DNA of 64,000 bases from Barnesiella intestinihominis YIT 11860 (GTDB taxonomy: Bacteria > Bacteroidota > Bacteroidia > Bacteroidales > Barnesiellaceae): NCBI RefSeq assembly GCF_000296465.1, contig NZ_JH815206.1, forward strand, positions 234,200-298,199, given 5' to 3'. The notes beneath the pieces were generated by a model that was not told the origin of the DNA, did not search any database, and saw only the letters and a list, made by a program, of their open reading frames with translations. Below are positions 25,217 through 33,566 of this stretch, one piece after another; position 1 is the first letter of the stretch, and each line of letters starts with the position of its first letter. The position numbers and the translations under genes were made by a program.

Positions 25217-27397
25217 ATGAAAAAACTATTTTTTATTGCTTCGTTTTTTATGCTATTGGGAATGACGGCTTGTTCCTCGAAGGATCGCGATGTGTTGGCC
25301 GTGGAACAACTTACTCACCGTTTAATCCCCCAATATGCCGATCGATTCGTGTTCGAGATAGTTCCTGATGAGGATAGGGATTACTATTCGTTGGAAAGTA
25401 AGGACGGAAAAATCCACATTAGCGGGAATAACGCTAATTCGATGGCTGCCGGATTAAATTATTATTTGAAATATTATTGTCTGACGACTGTATCGTGGTA
25501 TGCCGATATTCCGGTCGAAATGCCCGATGTGTTACCTATGGTGGAAAAACCGGTAGTCGTAGAAGCGAAAGTGGATAATCGCTTTTTCTTGAATTATTGT
25601 ACTTACGGGTATTCCATGCCTTTTTGGAAATGGAAGGATTGGGAGCGTTTTATCGATTGGATGGCGTTGAACGGAGTGAATATGCCATTGGCTATAACCG
25701 GCCAAGAGATGGTGTGGTATAAAGTGTGGAAAAAAATAGGGCTGACCGATGAAGAGATTCGTTCTTATTTTACGGGCCCGGTTTATTTGCCGTGGCATCG
25801 CATGGCGAATATCGATGGCTGGAACGGGCCGTTACCCATGCAATGGCTGGAATCTCAGGCCGAGTTGCAGAAAAAGATTTTGGCTCGTGAGCGTGAATTG
25901 AACATGACGCCGGTATTGCCCGCTTTTGCAGGTCATGTGCCGGCTGCCTTGAAACGGATTCACCCCGATGCCAATATTCAATATTTGGGGAAATGGGCGG
26001 GTTTCGGCGATTCGTATCGCTGTCATTTCTTGAATCCCGAAGAACCGCTTTTTGCAGAAATTCAAAAGAGTTTCTTGGAAGAACAGGAAAAGATGTTCGG
26101 GACAGACCATATTTATGGTGTGGATCCTTTTAACGAGGTGGATCCGCCGAGCTGGGAGCCCGAATATCTGGCACAGGTATCTTCGGATATGTATAAATCG
26201 TTGGCTGCTGCCGACCCCGATGCCGTGTGGTTGCAAATGACATGGATGTTTTATCATGATCGAAAATTGTGGACAGCACCTCGGGTGAAAGCTCTGTTGA
26301 CCGGGGTTCCGTCCGATAAATTGGTTTTGTTGGATTATCATTGTGAAAATGTAGAGCTGTGGAAAAGTACGGAGAAATTTCATGGACAGCCTTATATCTG
26401 GTGTTATTTAGGAAATTTCGGAGGTAATACCACGTTGACCGGAAATGTAAAGGAGAGCGGTGACAGGCTCGATAACGCTTTGATAAACGGAGGAGACAAC
26501 TTAAAAGGTATAGGTTCTACATTGGAAGGACTGGATATCAATCAGTTCCCTTATGAATATATCTTTGAGAAAGCGTGGACGATAGATGTGAATGGACAGG
26601 ATTGGGTGGAGCGTTTGGCGGATAGGCACGTAGGAGCCGTTTCGGAATCGGCACGCGAGGCTTGGCAGATATTGTTTGACGATGTTTTTGTACAAGTGCC
26701 CCGTACATTAGGTATTTTGCCCGGATATCGGCCGAAATTGGGGGATAACTATAATAAACGGACCAGTAACGAGTATGATAACGCTACATTGCTGCGGGTG
26801 TGGGAGCTTTTATTGGAAGTTCCGTCTTGCGACAGAGATGCATTCGAGATAGATGTGATTATGACAGGTCGTCAACTCTTGGGCAATTATTTTTTGGACG
26901 TGAAAAAAGAATTTGACGGTTTTTATAAGAAACGGAATGTTCCCGGGTTGAAAGAAAAGGCTTCTGAAATGAGAGAGATACTGTCCGATTTGGAATTGTT
27001 GAATTCTTTCCACAACCGGGCATCGTTGGATAAATGGATTGAAGATGCCCGCAGTTTGGGCGATACCGACGAATTGAAAAATTATTATGAGAAAAATGCT
27101 CGTAATTTAATAACTACATGGGGTGGTAGTTTGAACGATTATGCGAGTCGTACATGGGCCGGTCTTCTGAACGATTATTATGCCAGACGATGGGAAATTT
27201 ATTTTGATGCTGTGATCGGTGCGGCGGAGAAAGGAATAGAGTTGGATAAAGATGAATTGAAGAGCCGGCTTGCGACTTTTGAACAAGAGTGGGTAGAGAG
27301 TACGACACCTGTCTGTATCGAGCGGAATGGTACATTGCTCGATACTTCTCGTCGTTTGTTGGAGAAATACGGGCCGAGGATTGAGAAATCTCTCTAA
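25217..27397 (+). CDS. Alpha-N-acetylglucosaminidase, GH89 (second copy)
   Basis: A 726-residue NAGLU-like enzyme. The signal peptide has a lipobox ending in cysteine near residue 17 (LLGMTAC). The catalytic barrel carries NYCTYGYSMPFWKWKDW, MALNGVNMPLAITGQE and GPVYLPWHRMAN; the catalytic glutamates fit E307 (DPFNEVDPP) and E437 (STLEGLD). The all-helical C-terminal domain follows. The reading frame is open 59 codons further upstream inside the acetyltransferase gene, but ATG 25217 gives a proper signal peptide. Its placement 4 bases after the HGSNAT-like gene pairs the acetylation and cleavage steps known from lysosomal heparan sulfate degradation. It is the last gene of the locus; a strong terminator follows. 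Confidence 0.95.
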   Translation: MKKLFFIASFFMLLGMTACSSKDRDVLAVEQLTHRLIPQYADRFVFEIVPDEDRDYYSLESKDGKIHISGNNANSMAAGLNYYLKYYCLTTVSWYADIPVEMPDVLPMVEKPVVVEAKVDNRFFLNYCTYGYSMPFWKWKDWERFIDWMALNGVNMPLAITGQEMVWYKVWKKIGLTDEEIRSYFTGPVYLPWHRMANIDGWNGPLPMQWLESQAELQKKILARERELNMTPVLPAFAGHVPAALKRIHPDANIQYLGKWAGFGDSYRCHFLNPEEPLFAEIQKSFLEEQEKMFGTDHIYGVDPFNEVDPPSWEPEYLAQVSSDMYKSLAAADPDAVWLQMTWMFYHDRKLWTAPRVKALLTGVPSDKLVLLDYHCENVELWKSTEKFHGQPYIWCYLGNFGGNTTLTGNVKESGDRLDNALINGGDNLKGIGSTLEGLDINQFPYEYIFEKAWTIDVNGQDWVERLADRHVGAVSESAREAWQILFDDVFVQVPRTLGILPGYRPKLGDNYNKRTSNEYDNATLLRVWELLLEVPSCDRDAFEIDVIMTGRQLLGNYFLDVKKEFDGFYKKRNVPGLKEKASEMREILSDLELLNSFHNRASLDKWIEDARSLGDTDELKNYYEKNARNLITTWGGSLNDYASRTWAGLLNDYYARRWEIYFDAVIGAAEKGIELDKDELKSRLATFEQEWVESTTPVCIERNGTLLDTSRRLLEKYGPRIEKSL

Positions 27398-27420
27398 GCC
27401 GATTTTCTTGTAATGCTATT

Positions 27421-27472
27421 CTACAAGGGGATACGACAATGCAGTCGTTATCCTCTTGTAGATTTTTTTTTG
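27421..27472. terminator. Terminator at the end of the GH89 locus
   Basis: Stem of 13 bp (27421-27433 with 27449-27461) extended by a CGAC/GTCG inner stem, followed by TTTTTTTTT. It also lies at the 3' end of the convergent minus-strand gene. Confidence 0.9.
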
Positions 27473-28165
27473 TTAGGGAGCATTGTAGATGTCGATATAC
27501 CAGAACCCGGTGTTCTGTTTCAGATCTTGACAAGGATATTCTTTATACGATACAGGGTCCAAGTGACAGGGAACGGGTTCTTTAAAGATAGGGCCATCAA
27601 AAACGAATGAATGATACTCTCCGTTTTCGCCGCAGATATCGACGCCGTCGGGTAAATCGTTTATAAAATCATAGTCTATCATTCTGCCGACGAAAGTTTT
27701 GTCGAGTACACAGCCGTCGATACAGGTGATTATGGCTTTGAAACCGGAGTCTATAAATTCATGTAATAGCTCTTGGGGTGAATTGTTCCATAAAGGAAAA
27801 TCTGTTTTTAATCCTGCTTGTCTGCATTTTTCTTCTCTGCCGATTTTTAATTCCAGCAAATGAATATCGCCGAATAGGGCAGTGGAAATTTCCTGACTTT
27901 TGAATTTGTCTATGATTTCTTGTAAAGATATTTTGTATTTATCTTCTGAATATTCGGTATTTATATCACAGGTAACGAGCGGAATTCCTATGCTTTGAGA
28001 TTGTGCTTTCAATAGGTCGAGGTTGGTTCCGTGCATGGGAATGCGGTTGTTCGTAGAGTCGATAACCGTAAGCAACGCTTTGATGTCGAATCTGTTTAAC
28101 GCTCTGTATAGGGCCAAAGCCGAGTCCTTACCGCTGCTCCAATTAAAATATGCTTTTGTTTTCAT
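27473..28165 (-). CDS. Dph6-like adenine nucleotide alpha hydrolase (ATP_bind_4 / DUF71)
   Basis: A 230-residue PP-loop ATPase related to diphthine-ammonia ligase. The ATP-binding loop SSGKDSALALYRAL begins at residue 10, and the C-terminal family signature GVDICGENGEYHSFVFDGP is present. Bacteria lack diphthamide, so a different amidation or ligation must be its role; the product is unknown. It follows the esterase gene by 13 bases on the same strand, so the two are probably one unit. The stop lies next to the GH89-locus terminator. Confidence 0.88.
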   Translation of the reverse strand: MKTKAYFNWSSGKDSALALYRALNRFDIKALLTVIDSTNNRIPMHGTNLDLLKAQSQSIGIPLVTCDINTEYSEDKYKISLQEIIDKFKSQEISTALFGDIHLLELKIGREEKCRQAGLKTDFPLWNNSPQELLHEFIDSGFKAIITCIDGCVLDKTFVGRMIDYDFINDLPDGVDICGENGEYHSFVFDGPIFKEPVPCHLDPVSYKEYPCQDLKQNTGFWYIDIYNAP

Positions 28166-28178
28166 GTTTGGAGTTTAT

Positions 28179-29036
28179 TCAAAATGAACGCAACCAATCG
28201 GAAAGTTCATCATGAACGGCTTTTTTGAATCGGAACGACTCATTATATCCCCAGCCGTGACCTCCTGTGGGATAAATATGCAATGAGACCGGTATTTGAT
28301 ATCGATGCAGGGCTTTGTAATAACGGAGGCTGTTTTCGACAGGGACAGCTCGGTCGTCATCGGAGAGGGCGATAAAAGCCCGTGGTGACTCTGCGTTGAC
28401 GTGTTTCTCATTGGAATAGTAATCGATGAGTGCTTTGCTCGGATTCTTCCCGATGAGATTTTCTCTCGACCCGCTGTGAGTTATCGTTTCGTCCATAGAG
28501 ATTACCGGATAAACGAGAATTTGGAAAGCTGGCCGTAATTCTGCCGGATAGTGGGTCGCGAAAGTAGAAGCCAAGTGTCCGCCGGCGGAAAAGCCCATAA
28601 TTCCTATGTCGTCGGGGTTTATCTTCCATTCGGCAGCATGGGATTTTACGACCCGCATGGCCTCGCAAACATCGGACATGGGGACTTTGTGGTTTCCGTG
28701 CGGCATGCGGTATTTGAGGACAATGAGGGCGATGCCTTGATGTTTGAAGTAGTCGGCATAGGCATATCCTTCGTGGTCGTAGGCCAGAAGGGCATATCCT
28801 CCTCCCGGGCACATGATGACGGCTCGTCCTGTATTTTTCCCTTCGGGTAGAAAGACTTTGATCGAGGGTCGATAGATTCTGACGTTTTCGTCGTATGCTT
28901 TTCCTTCATCGTCGTTCTTTTCTAACGGCCCGTTTTCCCATAAAGCTATGTCGATGGGGCGGTTGTTTTCTGCGTAAATGTCGGTACAAGTCATAGAAGC
29001 TGCAAGAACTATAAAAATAAGACTTTTGAATTTCAT
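28179..29036 (-). CDS. Secreted alpha/beta-hydrolase (acetyl-esterase-like)
   Basis: A 285-residue serine esterase with a signal peptide cleaved near residue 22 (IYAEN). The catalytic set is visible: oxyanion CPGGGY near 76-81, nucleophile S150 in GFSAGGH, an acid in DDDRAVP and the final histidine in GGHGWGY. The fold matches the lipase/acetylxylan-esterase group often found in polysaccharide loci. ATG 29036 is chosen for the signal peptide; the frame is open to 29078. It is the first gene of a two-gene minus-strand unit. It could deacetylate glycans, but its link with the neighbouring GH89 locus, which is on the other strand, is unproven. Confidence 0.88.
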   Translation of the reverse strand: MKFKSLIFIVLAASMTCTDIYAENNRPIDIALWENGPLEKNDDEGKAYDENVRIYRPSIKVFLPEGKNTGRAVIMCPGGGYALLAYDHEGYAYADYFKHQGIALIVLKYRMPHGNHKVPMSDVCEAMRVVKSHAAEWKINPDDIGIMGFSAGGHLASTFATHYPAELRPAFQILVYPVISMDETITHSGSRENLIGKNPSKALIDYYSNEKHVNAESPRAFIALSDDDRAVPVENSLRYYKALHRYQIPVSLHIYPTGGHGWGYNESFRFKKAVHDELSDWLRSF

Positions 29037-29222
29037 GTGTATTGTTTTTAGGTGAATATTTTGCTGAATGTCGTGCATGAGGGAACTGTGGCGGTTTATC
29101 GGGGCTGAGCCGTGGCTTGCCTGTTTCCTCGGTTTATTGCAAAGATAATTCTTTATTGTGTGAACGGAAAAAGACGGAGAAATAAAAGTCGTATGAAAAA
29201 TCTTTATTGTGGAAACAATTTG

Positions 29223-29231
29223 TACTTTTGC
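29223..29231 (+). promoter_or_regulatory. -7 box ahead of the EamA gene
   Basis: TACTTTTGC at 29223-29231, 21 bases before the ATG. The -33 region is poor (TTTA at 29203-29206, 16-base spacing). It supports the start at 29253. Confidence 0.45.
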
Positions 29232-29252
29232 GCCCGAAATAACAGCAAGGGA

Positions 29253-30197
29253 ATGAAAGAAAAATTAAAAGGCCATTCGGCTATGTTCACGGCAAATTTC
29301 TTATGGGGAATTATGTCGCCTATTTCCAAAGCAATCTTTTTGACCGGAACGATTTCGGCGTTTTCGCTAACCAACATGCGTATGGCCGGGGCGGCGATTC
29401 TTTTTTGGATTGCTTCTTTGTTTATGCCTCGGGAGCCGGTTACTAAACGAGATTTGCTTTTGCTTTTCGTAGCATCTTTGTTTGGGATAACATTGAATCA
29501 GGGTTTCTTTGTGTTGGGATTGTCTTATACGACGCCGATAGATGCTTCGGTCGTCGCTTCTTTGGCTCCTATTATTACCATGATATTGGCTGCATTTATC
29601 CAGAAAGAGCCTATGACCGGCAAGAAGGTTGTGGGTGTATTTATGGGGCTTTCGGGGGCTTTAATGCTTATTTTGAACGGAGCGGGCACTGTTTCGGAAG
29701 GGCTTTCGGGTGGCCGGGTTATGGGAGACTTGTTTTGTTTGGTCGCTGAAATCAGTTTTGCTATTTATTATGTGGCTTTCAAGGGTTTGATAAGCCGGTA
29801 TACACCTGTGACTTTGATGAAGTGGATGTTCTTGTTTTCTGCGATTTGCTGTTTGCCGCTCGGGGGAAACGATTTGTTGAGCATCCCATATTCCGATCTT
29901 AGCGGCACGATTTATCTCGATTTGTTTTTTGTCGTATTCGGTGCTACGTTTTTGTCTTATATGTTGGTTTCTATCGGACAAAAACGTTTGAGACCGACTA
30001 TTTTAAGCATGTATAATTATACCCAGCCGATAGTCGCTTCTTTGTTGGCTGTTTGGTGGGGAATGGATAGCTTTGATTTGAAAAAGGGTTTTGCCATTCT
30101 TCTTGTTTTCTTGGGTGTTTATGTGGTGACAACCAGTAAATCGAGAGCACAAGTAGAGGCGGAAATGGCTAGACAAAATAATGCTGTCGATAAGTAG
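29253..30197 (+). CDS. EamA/DMT superfamily transporter
   Basis: An inner-membrane protein of 314 residues with ten predicted membrane segments in two EamA repeats (FLWGIMSPISKAIFLTG and, in the second half, AEISFAIYYVAFKGLISRY). These proteins export amino acids, nucleotides or other metabolites. The substrate cannot be read. The frame is open to 29112, but ATG 29253 follows a -7 box and gives the usual EamA N-terminus. It is monocistronic and convergent with the HAD gene across an AT-rich 72-base gap. Confidence 0.9.
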   Translation: MKEKLKGHSAMFTANFLWGIMSPISKAIFLTGTISAFSLTNMRMAGAAILFWIASLFMPREPVTKRDLLLLFVASLFGITLNQGFFVLGLSYTTPIDASVVASLAPIITMILAAFIQKEPMTGKKVVGVFMGLSGALMLILNGAGTVSEGLSGGRVMGDLFCLVAEISFAIYYVAFKGLISRYTPVTLMKWMFLFSAICCLPLGGNDLLSIPYSDLSGTIYLDLFFVVFGATFLSYMLVSIGQKRLRPTILSMYNYTQPIVASLLAVWWGMDSFDLKKGFAILLVFLGVYVVTTSKSRAQVEAEMARQNNAVDK

Positions 30198-30269
30198 TTG
30201 ACTATTAGTTTGTAGTTGTTCTGTATTATTTATAATATATCTATATTTTATTTATAAATAAAGGGAGAT

Positions 30270-31103
30270 TTATAGAAAATCTTCGCAAAGGAATCGGGCT
30301 ACTCCGTCGTGGTCGTTGTCGGGAATGATAGCCGTCGCTTGTCTTTTGATTTCTTCGGTAGCATTGGCCGGTGCATATCGGCGGTCTGCCAAGTTAAAGA
30401 GGGGTAAATCGTTGAGGTTATCGCCAAAAGCTACGACTTCCCACGGATTTATTCGGTCGATTATAAGCTGGGCTGTCGCCGCTTTGGAAACTCCTTTGGG
30501 ATATATTTCCAGATTTCCATAGTCGGGAACAGCGATGTCGCGATAACAGAACACACTACAATTTCCGGCACGGGTTATTTCGGCTGCTGCTGTTTCGAGT
30601 TTGTCGAAACGGTCGATGACCAGCATGAATAGGGGAGGATTATCGGTCAGTTCGGCCGTATAGTTGTCGGTGGGTATAAAATCTTTATAAGGAGTGTTTT
30701 CCCGCTTGTATTTAAAATCCCGTTGTATATCGTTTACGAGTGGTTTGTGAAACACTTGGAGTTTATTGTTCTCGATTCGGTAAACAAAGGGGATCAAGTC
30801 TCTATTTTCGAGCACTGAGATGTAACGGAGGGCCGAGTCATCGGTAAATCCATTCGTTTGTATGTAATGTTTGTTTCGTATGTCGTAGAGTACGGCTCCA
30901 TTCATGAGTACTACCGGAAGGTCGAGCTGTAATTGTTTCAGTAGGGGAACGACCGTAGCTGGTGTTCGAGCCGTAGCTATCGTAAAGAGCATACCTTTTT
31001 GTAGTAAATGGTTGATATTCTCGATAGAATGGGAGGTTACGATCGAATTACTGTCGAGTAGAGTCCCGTCTAAATCGGAAATATAAAGTGTTCTGGTTTT
31101 CAT
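30270..31103 (-). CDS. Cof-type HAD hydrolase
   Basis: A 277-residue sugar-phosphate phosphatase of the HAD-IIB (Cof) group. Motif I is DLDGTLLD with D10 and D12, motif II is in TIATART, and the C-terminal motif IV is VAFGDNLNDLPLF. A C2-type cap lies between. The substrate is not predictable; relatives dephosphorylate sugar phosphates, FMN or pyridoxal phosphate. It is downstream of corA on the same strand with a hairpin in between. Confidence 0.92.
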   Translation of the reverse strand: MKTRTLYISDLDGTLLDSNSIVTSHSIENINHLLQKGMLFTIATARTPATVVPLLKQLQLDLPVVLMNGAVLYDIRNKHYIQTNGFTDDSALRYISVLENRDLIPFVYRIENNKLQVFHKPLVNDIQRDFKYKRENTPYKDFIPTDNYTAELTDNPPLFMLVIDRFDKLETAAAEITRAGNCSVFCYRDIAVPDYGNLEIYPKGVSKAATAQLIIDRINPWEVVAFGDNLNDLPLFNLADRRYAPANATEEIKRQATAIIPDNDHDGVARFLCEDFL

Positions 31104-31150
31104 AATCGGGTACTATTTCGGGGTGTTTTTATAATTTTCGGAATCAAGCT

Positions 31151-31184
31151 CTCGGATAACGATGGTACTCCACCGTTATCCGAG
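31151..31184 (-). terminator. Hairpin between corA and the HAD gene
   Basis: A stem of about 15 bp (31151-31165 with 31170-31184, one mismatch) lies 8 bases after the corA stop on the minus strand. There is no strong T run, so termination may be partial. Confidence 0.55.
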
Positions 31185-31192
31185 AAAATATC

Positions 31193-32119
31193 TTAGAACC
31201 ATTTGATTTTTCTGAACACAATGAAGGCCAAAGCAGACAACAGCACGGAGAAACAAACGATTAAAGAGAATGCGTGCGGAAGTTCTTCGATGTGTATGTC
31301 TACGTTCATGCCATAAAAACTGGCTATCAAAGTGGGAACCATCAGAACGATGGAAAGACTGGTCATGCGTTTCATGATGGTGTTGACGTTGTTCGAGATG
31401 ATGGAGGCAAAAGCATCCATCGTTCCGGTTAAAATGTCGCTGTAAATGTTCACCATATTTTGAGCCTGTTTTAATTCTATCATCACGTCTTCCAAAAGTT
31501 CGGGGTTTTGGTAATCCTTCTCATTGAATATTTTGGGTAATTTTCTTATCATTACCTCATTTCCTCGGATAGACGTGTTGAAGTAGACCAGACATTTTTG
31601 CAAGTTCATCAAACGGAGAAGGTCTTCATTACGTATGCTTTGTTGTAACTCTTTTTCGGCTGTGCTGACTTCGTTGTTGATTTGTTTCAGGTATTTGAGA
31701 AACCATACGGAAGAAGAGTATATCAGACGGAGAATCAGTTCATATCGGTTGGGGACATTTATTCCTTTACGTCGGGTATATTCGATGAAATCGGGGATCA
31801 TGGCTGTCGAATGATAGCAGACCGAAATGATGATTTCGTTATTGGTAATAATCCCGATAGGTACGGTCGTATAGGTAATGTTGTTGTCTTTTACGAAGAT
31901 GGGGATACGTAAAATAGTCAACAACCAATTTCCTTCCGAATCGATACGGGGACGTTCGTCGGTGTCGGCAATATCGTGTAAAAATGCAGCCGGTACATTC
32001 AATTCTTTTTCGAGGAAATCGAAATCATCGGGTGTAGGGCATTCGACATTTACCCAGCAGTTGGGAAGCCAATTGGGTTTTTCGATAAAACCTGCTTCAC
32101 AAAAGAGATACTTTCTCAT
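31193..32119 (-). CDS. corA: CorA-type magnesium/metal channel
   Basis: A 308-residue CorA/MIT family protein: a large soluble N-terminal funnel (to about 245), then two C-terminal membrane helices with the signature YGMNVD at the end of the first and a basic tail (FRKIKWF). It should form a pentameric Mg2+ (or Co2+/Ni2+) channel in the inner membrane. The frame is open to 32182, but ATG 32119 fits the family. No riboswitch was seen upstream. The gene lies 177 bases downstream of two tRNA-Asn genes on the same strand. Confidence 0.93.
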   Translation of the reverse strand: MRKYLFCEAGFIEKPNWLPNCWVNVECPTPDDFDFLEKELNVPAAFLHDIADTDERPRIDSEGNWLLTILRIPIFVKDNNITYTTVPIGIITNNEIIISVCYHSTAMIPDFIEYTRRKGINVPNRYELILRLIYSSSVWFLKYLKQINNEVSTAEKELQQSIRNEDLLRLMNLQKCLVYFNTSIRGNEVMIRKLPKIFNEKDYQNPELLEDVMIELKQAQNMVNIYSDILTGTMDAFASIISNNVNTIMKRMTSLSIVLMVPTLIASFYGMNVDIHIEELPHAFSLIVCFSVLLSALAFIVFRKIKWF

Positions 32120-32296
32120 TGCGTTGCTCCTTTCTTTTTTGTATCCCGAAGGGAGCCCGCAAGATTCGACATCAAATCTCACTTACTCCCACGGGAGATG
32201 TTAATACTACTTGTGTACGTTCGTGAGTTTGAATCGTCCATGATTTATTGGTTTGATTGAACAAAAAGAGTCCGTCTTACGAACGAACTCCCTAAG

Positions 32297-32370
32297 CTCT
32301 TCAGGTTGGACTTGAACCAACGACCCTCTGATTAACAGTCAGATGCTCTAACCGACTGAGCTACTGAAGA
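32297..32370 (-). tRNA. tRNA-Asn (anticodon GTT), second of the pair
   Basis: Seventy-four bases. Acceptor stem TCTTCAG/CTGAAGA, discriminator G, anticodon loop CTGTTAA giving GTT, T arm TTGGTTCAAGTCCAA. Identical to the copy 19 bases upstream (on the minus strand). CCA not encoded. Confidence 0.96.
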
Positions 32371-32389
32371 ATAAAAATATCAAAATCGG

Positions 32390-32463
32390 CTCTTCAGGTT
32401 GGACTTGAACCAACGACCCTCTGATTAACAGTCAGATGCTCTAACCGACTGAGCTACTGAAGA
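32390..32463 (-). tRNA. tRNA-Asn (anticodon GTT), first of the pair
   Basis: Identical in sequence to the other tRNA-Asn copy. It is nearer the shared promoter (complement of 32489-32520). The pair looks like a recent tandem duplication or gene-converted copies. Confidence 0.96.
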
Positions 32464-32488
32464 AGATCGCATTCGTTAAAAATGCGTT

Positions 32489-32520
32489 GCAAAAGTAATG
32501 GCTTATTTCCAATTATGCAA
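32489..32520 (-). promoter_or_regulatory. Promoter of the tRNA-Asn pair
   Basis: On the minus strand: TTG (complement of 32518-32520), 20 bases, then TACTTTTGC (complement of 32489-32497). It abuts the plus-strand -7 box TATATTTGC (32521-32529) ahead of the PfkB gene, so two divergent promoters are back to back. Confidence 0.65.
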
Positions 32521-32545
32521 TATATTTGCAAAAAAAATTTCCAGA

Positions 32546-33538
32546 ATGAGGATAGTAGGATTGGGAAATGCTCTTACAGATGTACTTGCACGGTTACATT
32601 CCGACGAGTGTTTCGATGAGATGGGGCTGTTGAAAGGCGGTATGCAACTTATAGACGAAGAGAAGCTTTTGAGAATCATGTCGGTTTTCGAAGGGCTGGA
32701 AACCACCTTAGCATCAGGCGGGTCGGCCGCTAATGCTGTTTCGGGAGTAGCCCGTATGGGAATAGAGAGCGGATTCATCGGGAAAATAGGTCGGGATGCT
32801 TATGGCCGCTTCTTCCGGGAGGATATGGAGCGCAATGGCGTGCAGACTTTGTTGATCGAAGGAGAACAGGCTTCGGGTTGTGCCATGACGATGATAACTC
32901 CCGATGGAGAGCGGACTTTCGGTACATTCTTGGGTGCAGCGGCTACTTTGTGCGCCGAGGAGATCTCTGCCGAAATGTTCGAAGGATATGATATATTGCA
33001 TATCGAAGGGTATTTGGTACAAGACACTTCGTTGATTTTACGAGCCGTACAATTGGCAAAAGAGGCCGGCTTGTCTGTTTCTTTCGATATGGCGAGTTAT
33101 AATGTAGTAAAAGATAATTATGCGATTATCCGTGATTTGGTTGAGAATTATGTGGATATTCTATTTGCGAACGAGGAAGAGGCATTGGCCTATACAGGCG
33201 AAGAGCCCCGTAAAGCGACAGAGATATTGTCGCGATATTGTAGGATCGCTGTCGTAAAATGTGGAGCACAAGGTTCTTTCGTAGGGTGTGAAGGTATAAT
33301 TACCGAGGTCCCTGCGACACCAGAGGTTCGGGTAGATTCTACGGGAGCCGGGGATTTATATGCTTCGGGATTTCTTTACGGTCTTTCTCAAAATTGCTCG
33401 TTGGGAGTTTGCGGTGCTATCGGTTCTTTATTGGCGGGTCGTGTGATTAAAGTAATCGGTACTAAGATGAGCGATGAGATTTGGACTGAAATAAAGTTAA
33501 AAGTATCTTCTATGGTTGCCGAAGATATTCGGCATTAG
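32546..33538 (+). CDS. Adenosine-kinase-like PfkB carbohydrate kinase
   Basis: A 330-residue PfkB-family kinase. The N-terminus (IVGLGNALTDVLARL) and the AGGSAANAV-like segment GGSAANAVSGVARMG are typical of the adenosine kinase branch, and the C-terminal anion hole and catalytic base lie in DSTGAGDLYASGFLYG. It probably phosphorylates adenosine or a sugar. ATG 32546 is chosen over an open extension to 32498, because that extension runs through the promoter. The end is 28 bases before the S41 protease start, so the two may be co-transcribed. Confidence 0.9.
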   Translation: MRIVGLGNALTDVLARLHSDECFDEMGLLKGGMQLIDEEKLLRIMSVFEGLETTLASGGSAANAVSGVARMGIESGFIGKIGRDAYGRFFREDMERNGVQTLLIEGEQASGCAMTMITPDGERTFGTFLGAAATLCAEEISAEMFEGYDILHIEGYLVQDTSLILRAVQLAKEAGLSVSFDMASYNVVKDNYAIIRDLVENYVDILFANEEEALAYTGEEPRKATEILSRYCRIAVVKCGAQGSFVGCEGIITEVPATPEVRVDSTGAGDLYASGFLYGLSQNCSLGVCGAIGSLLAGRVIKVIGTKMSDEIWTEIKLKVSSMVAEDIRH

Positions 33539-33566
33539 TTATCTTCGTGTGATTAAAAGAAGTGAA

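Noticed and set aside
28179-29036. Treating the esterase as part of the GH89 locus
   Set aside because: It is on the opposite strand behind a strong terminator and forms its own two-gene unit with the Dph6-like gene; a functional link is possible but not shown.
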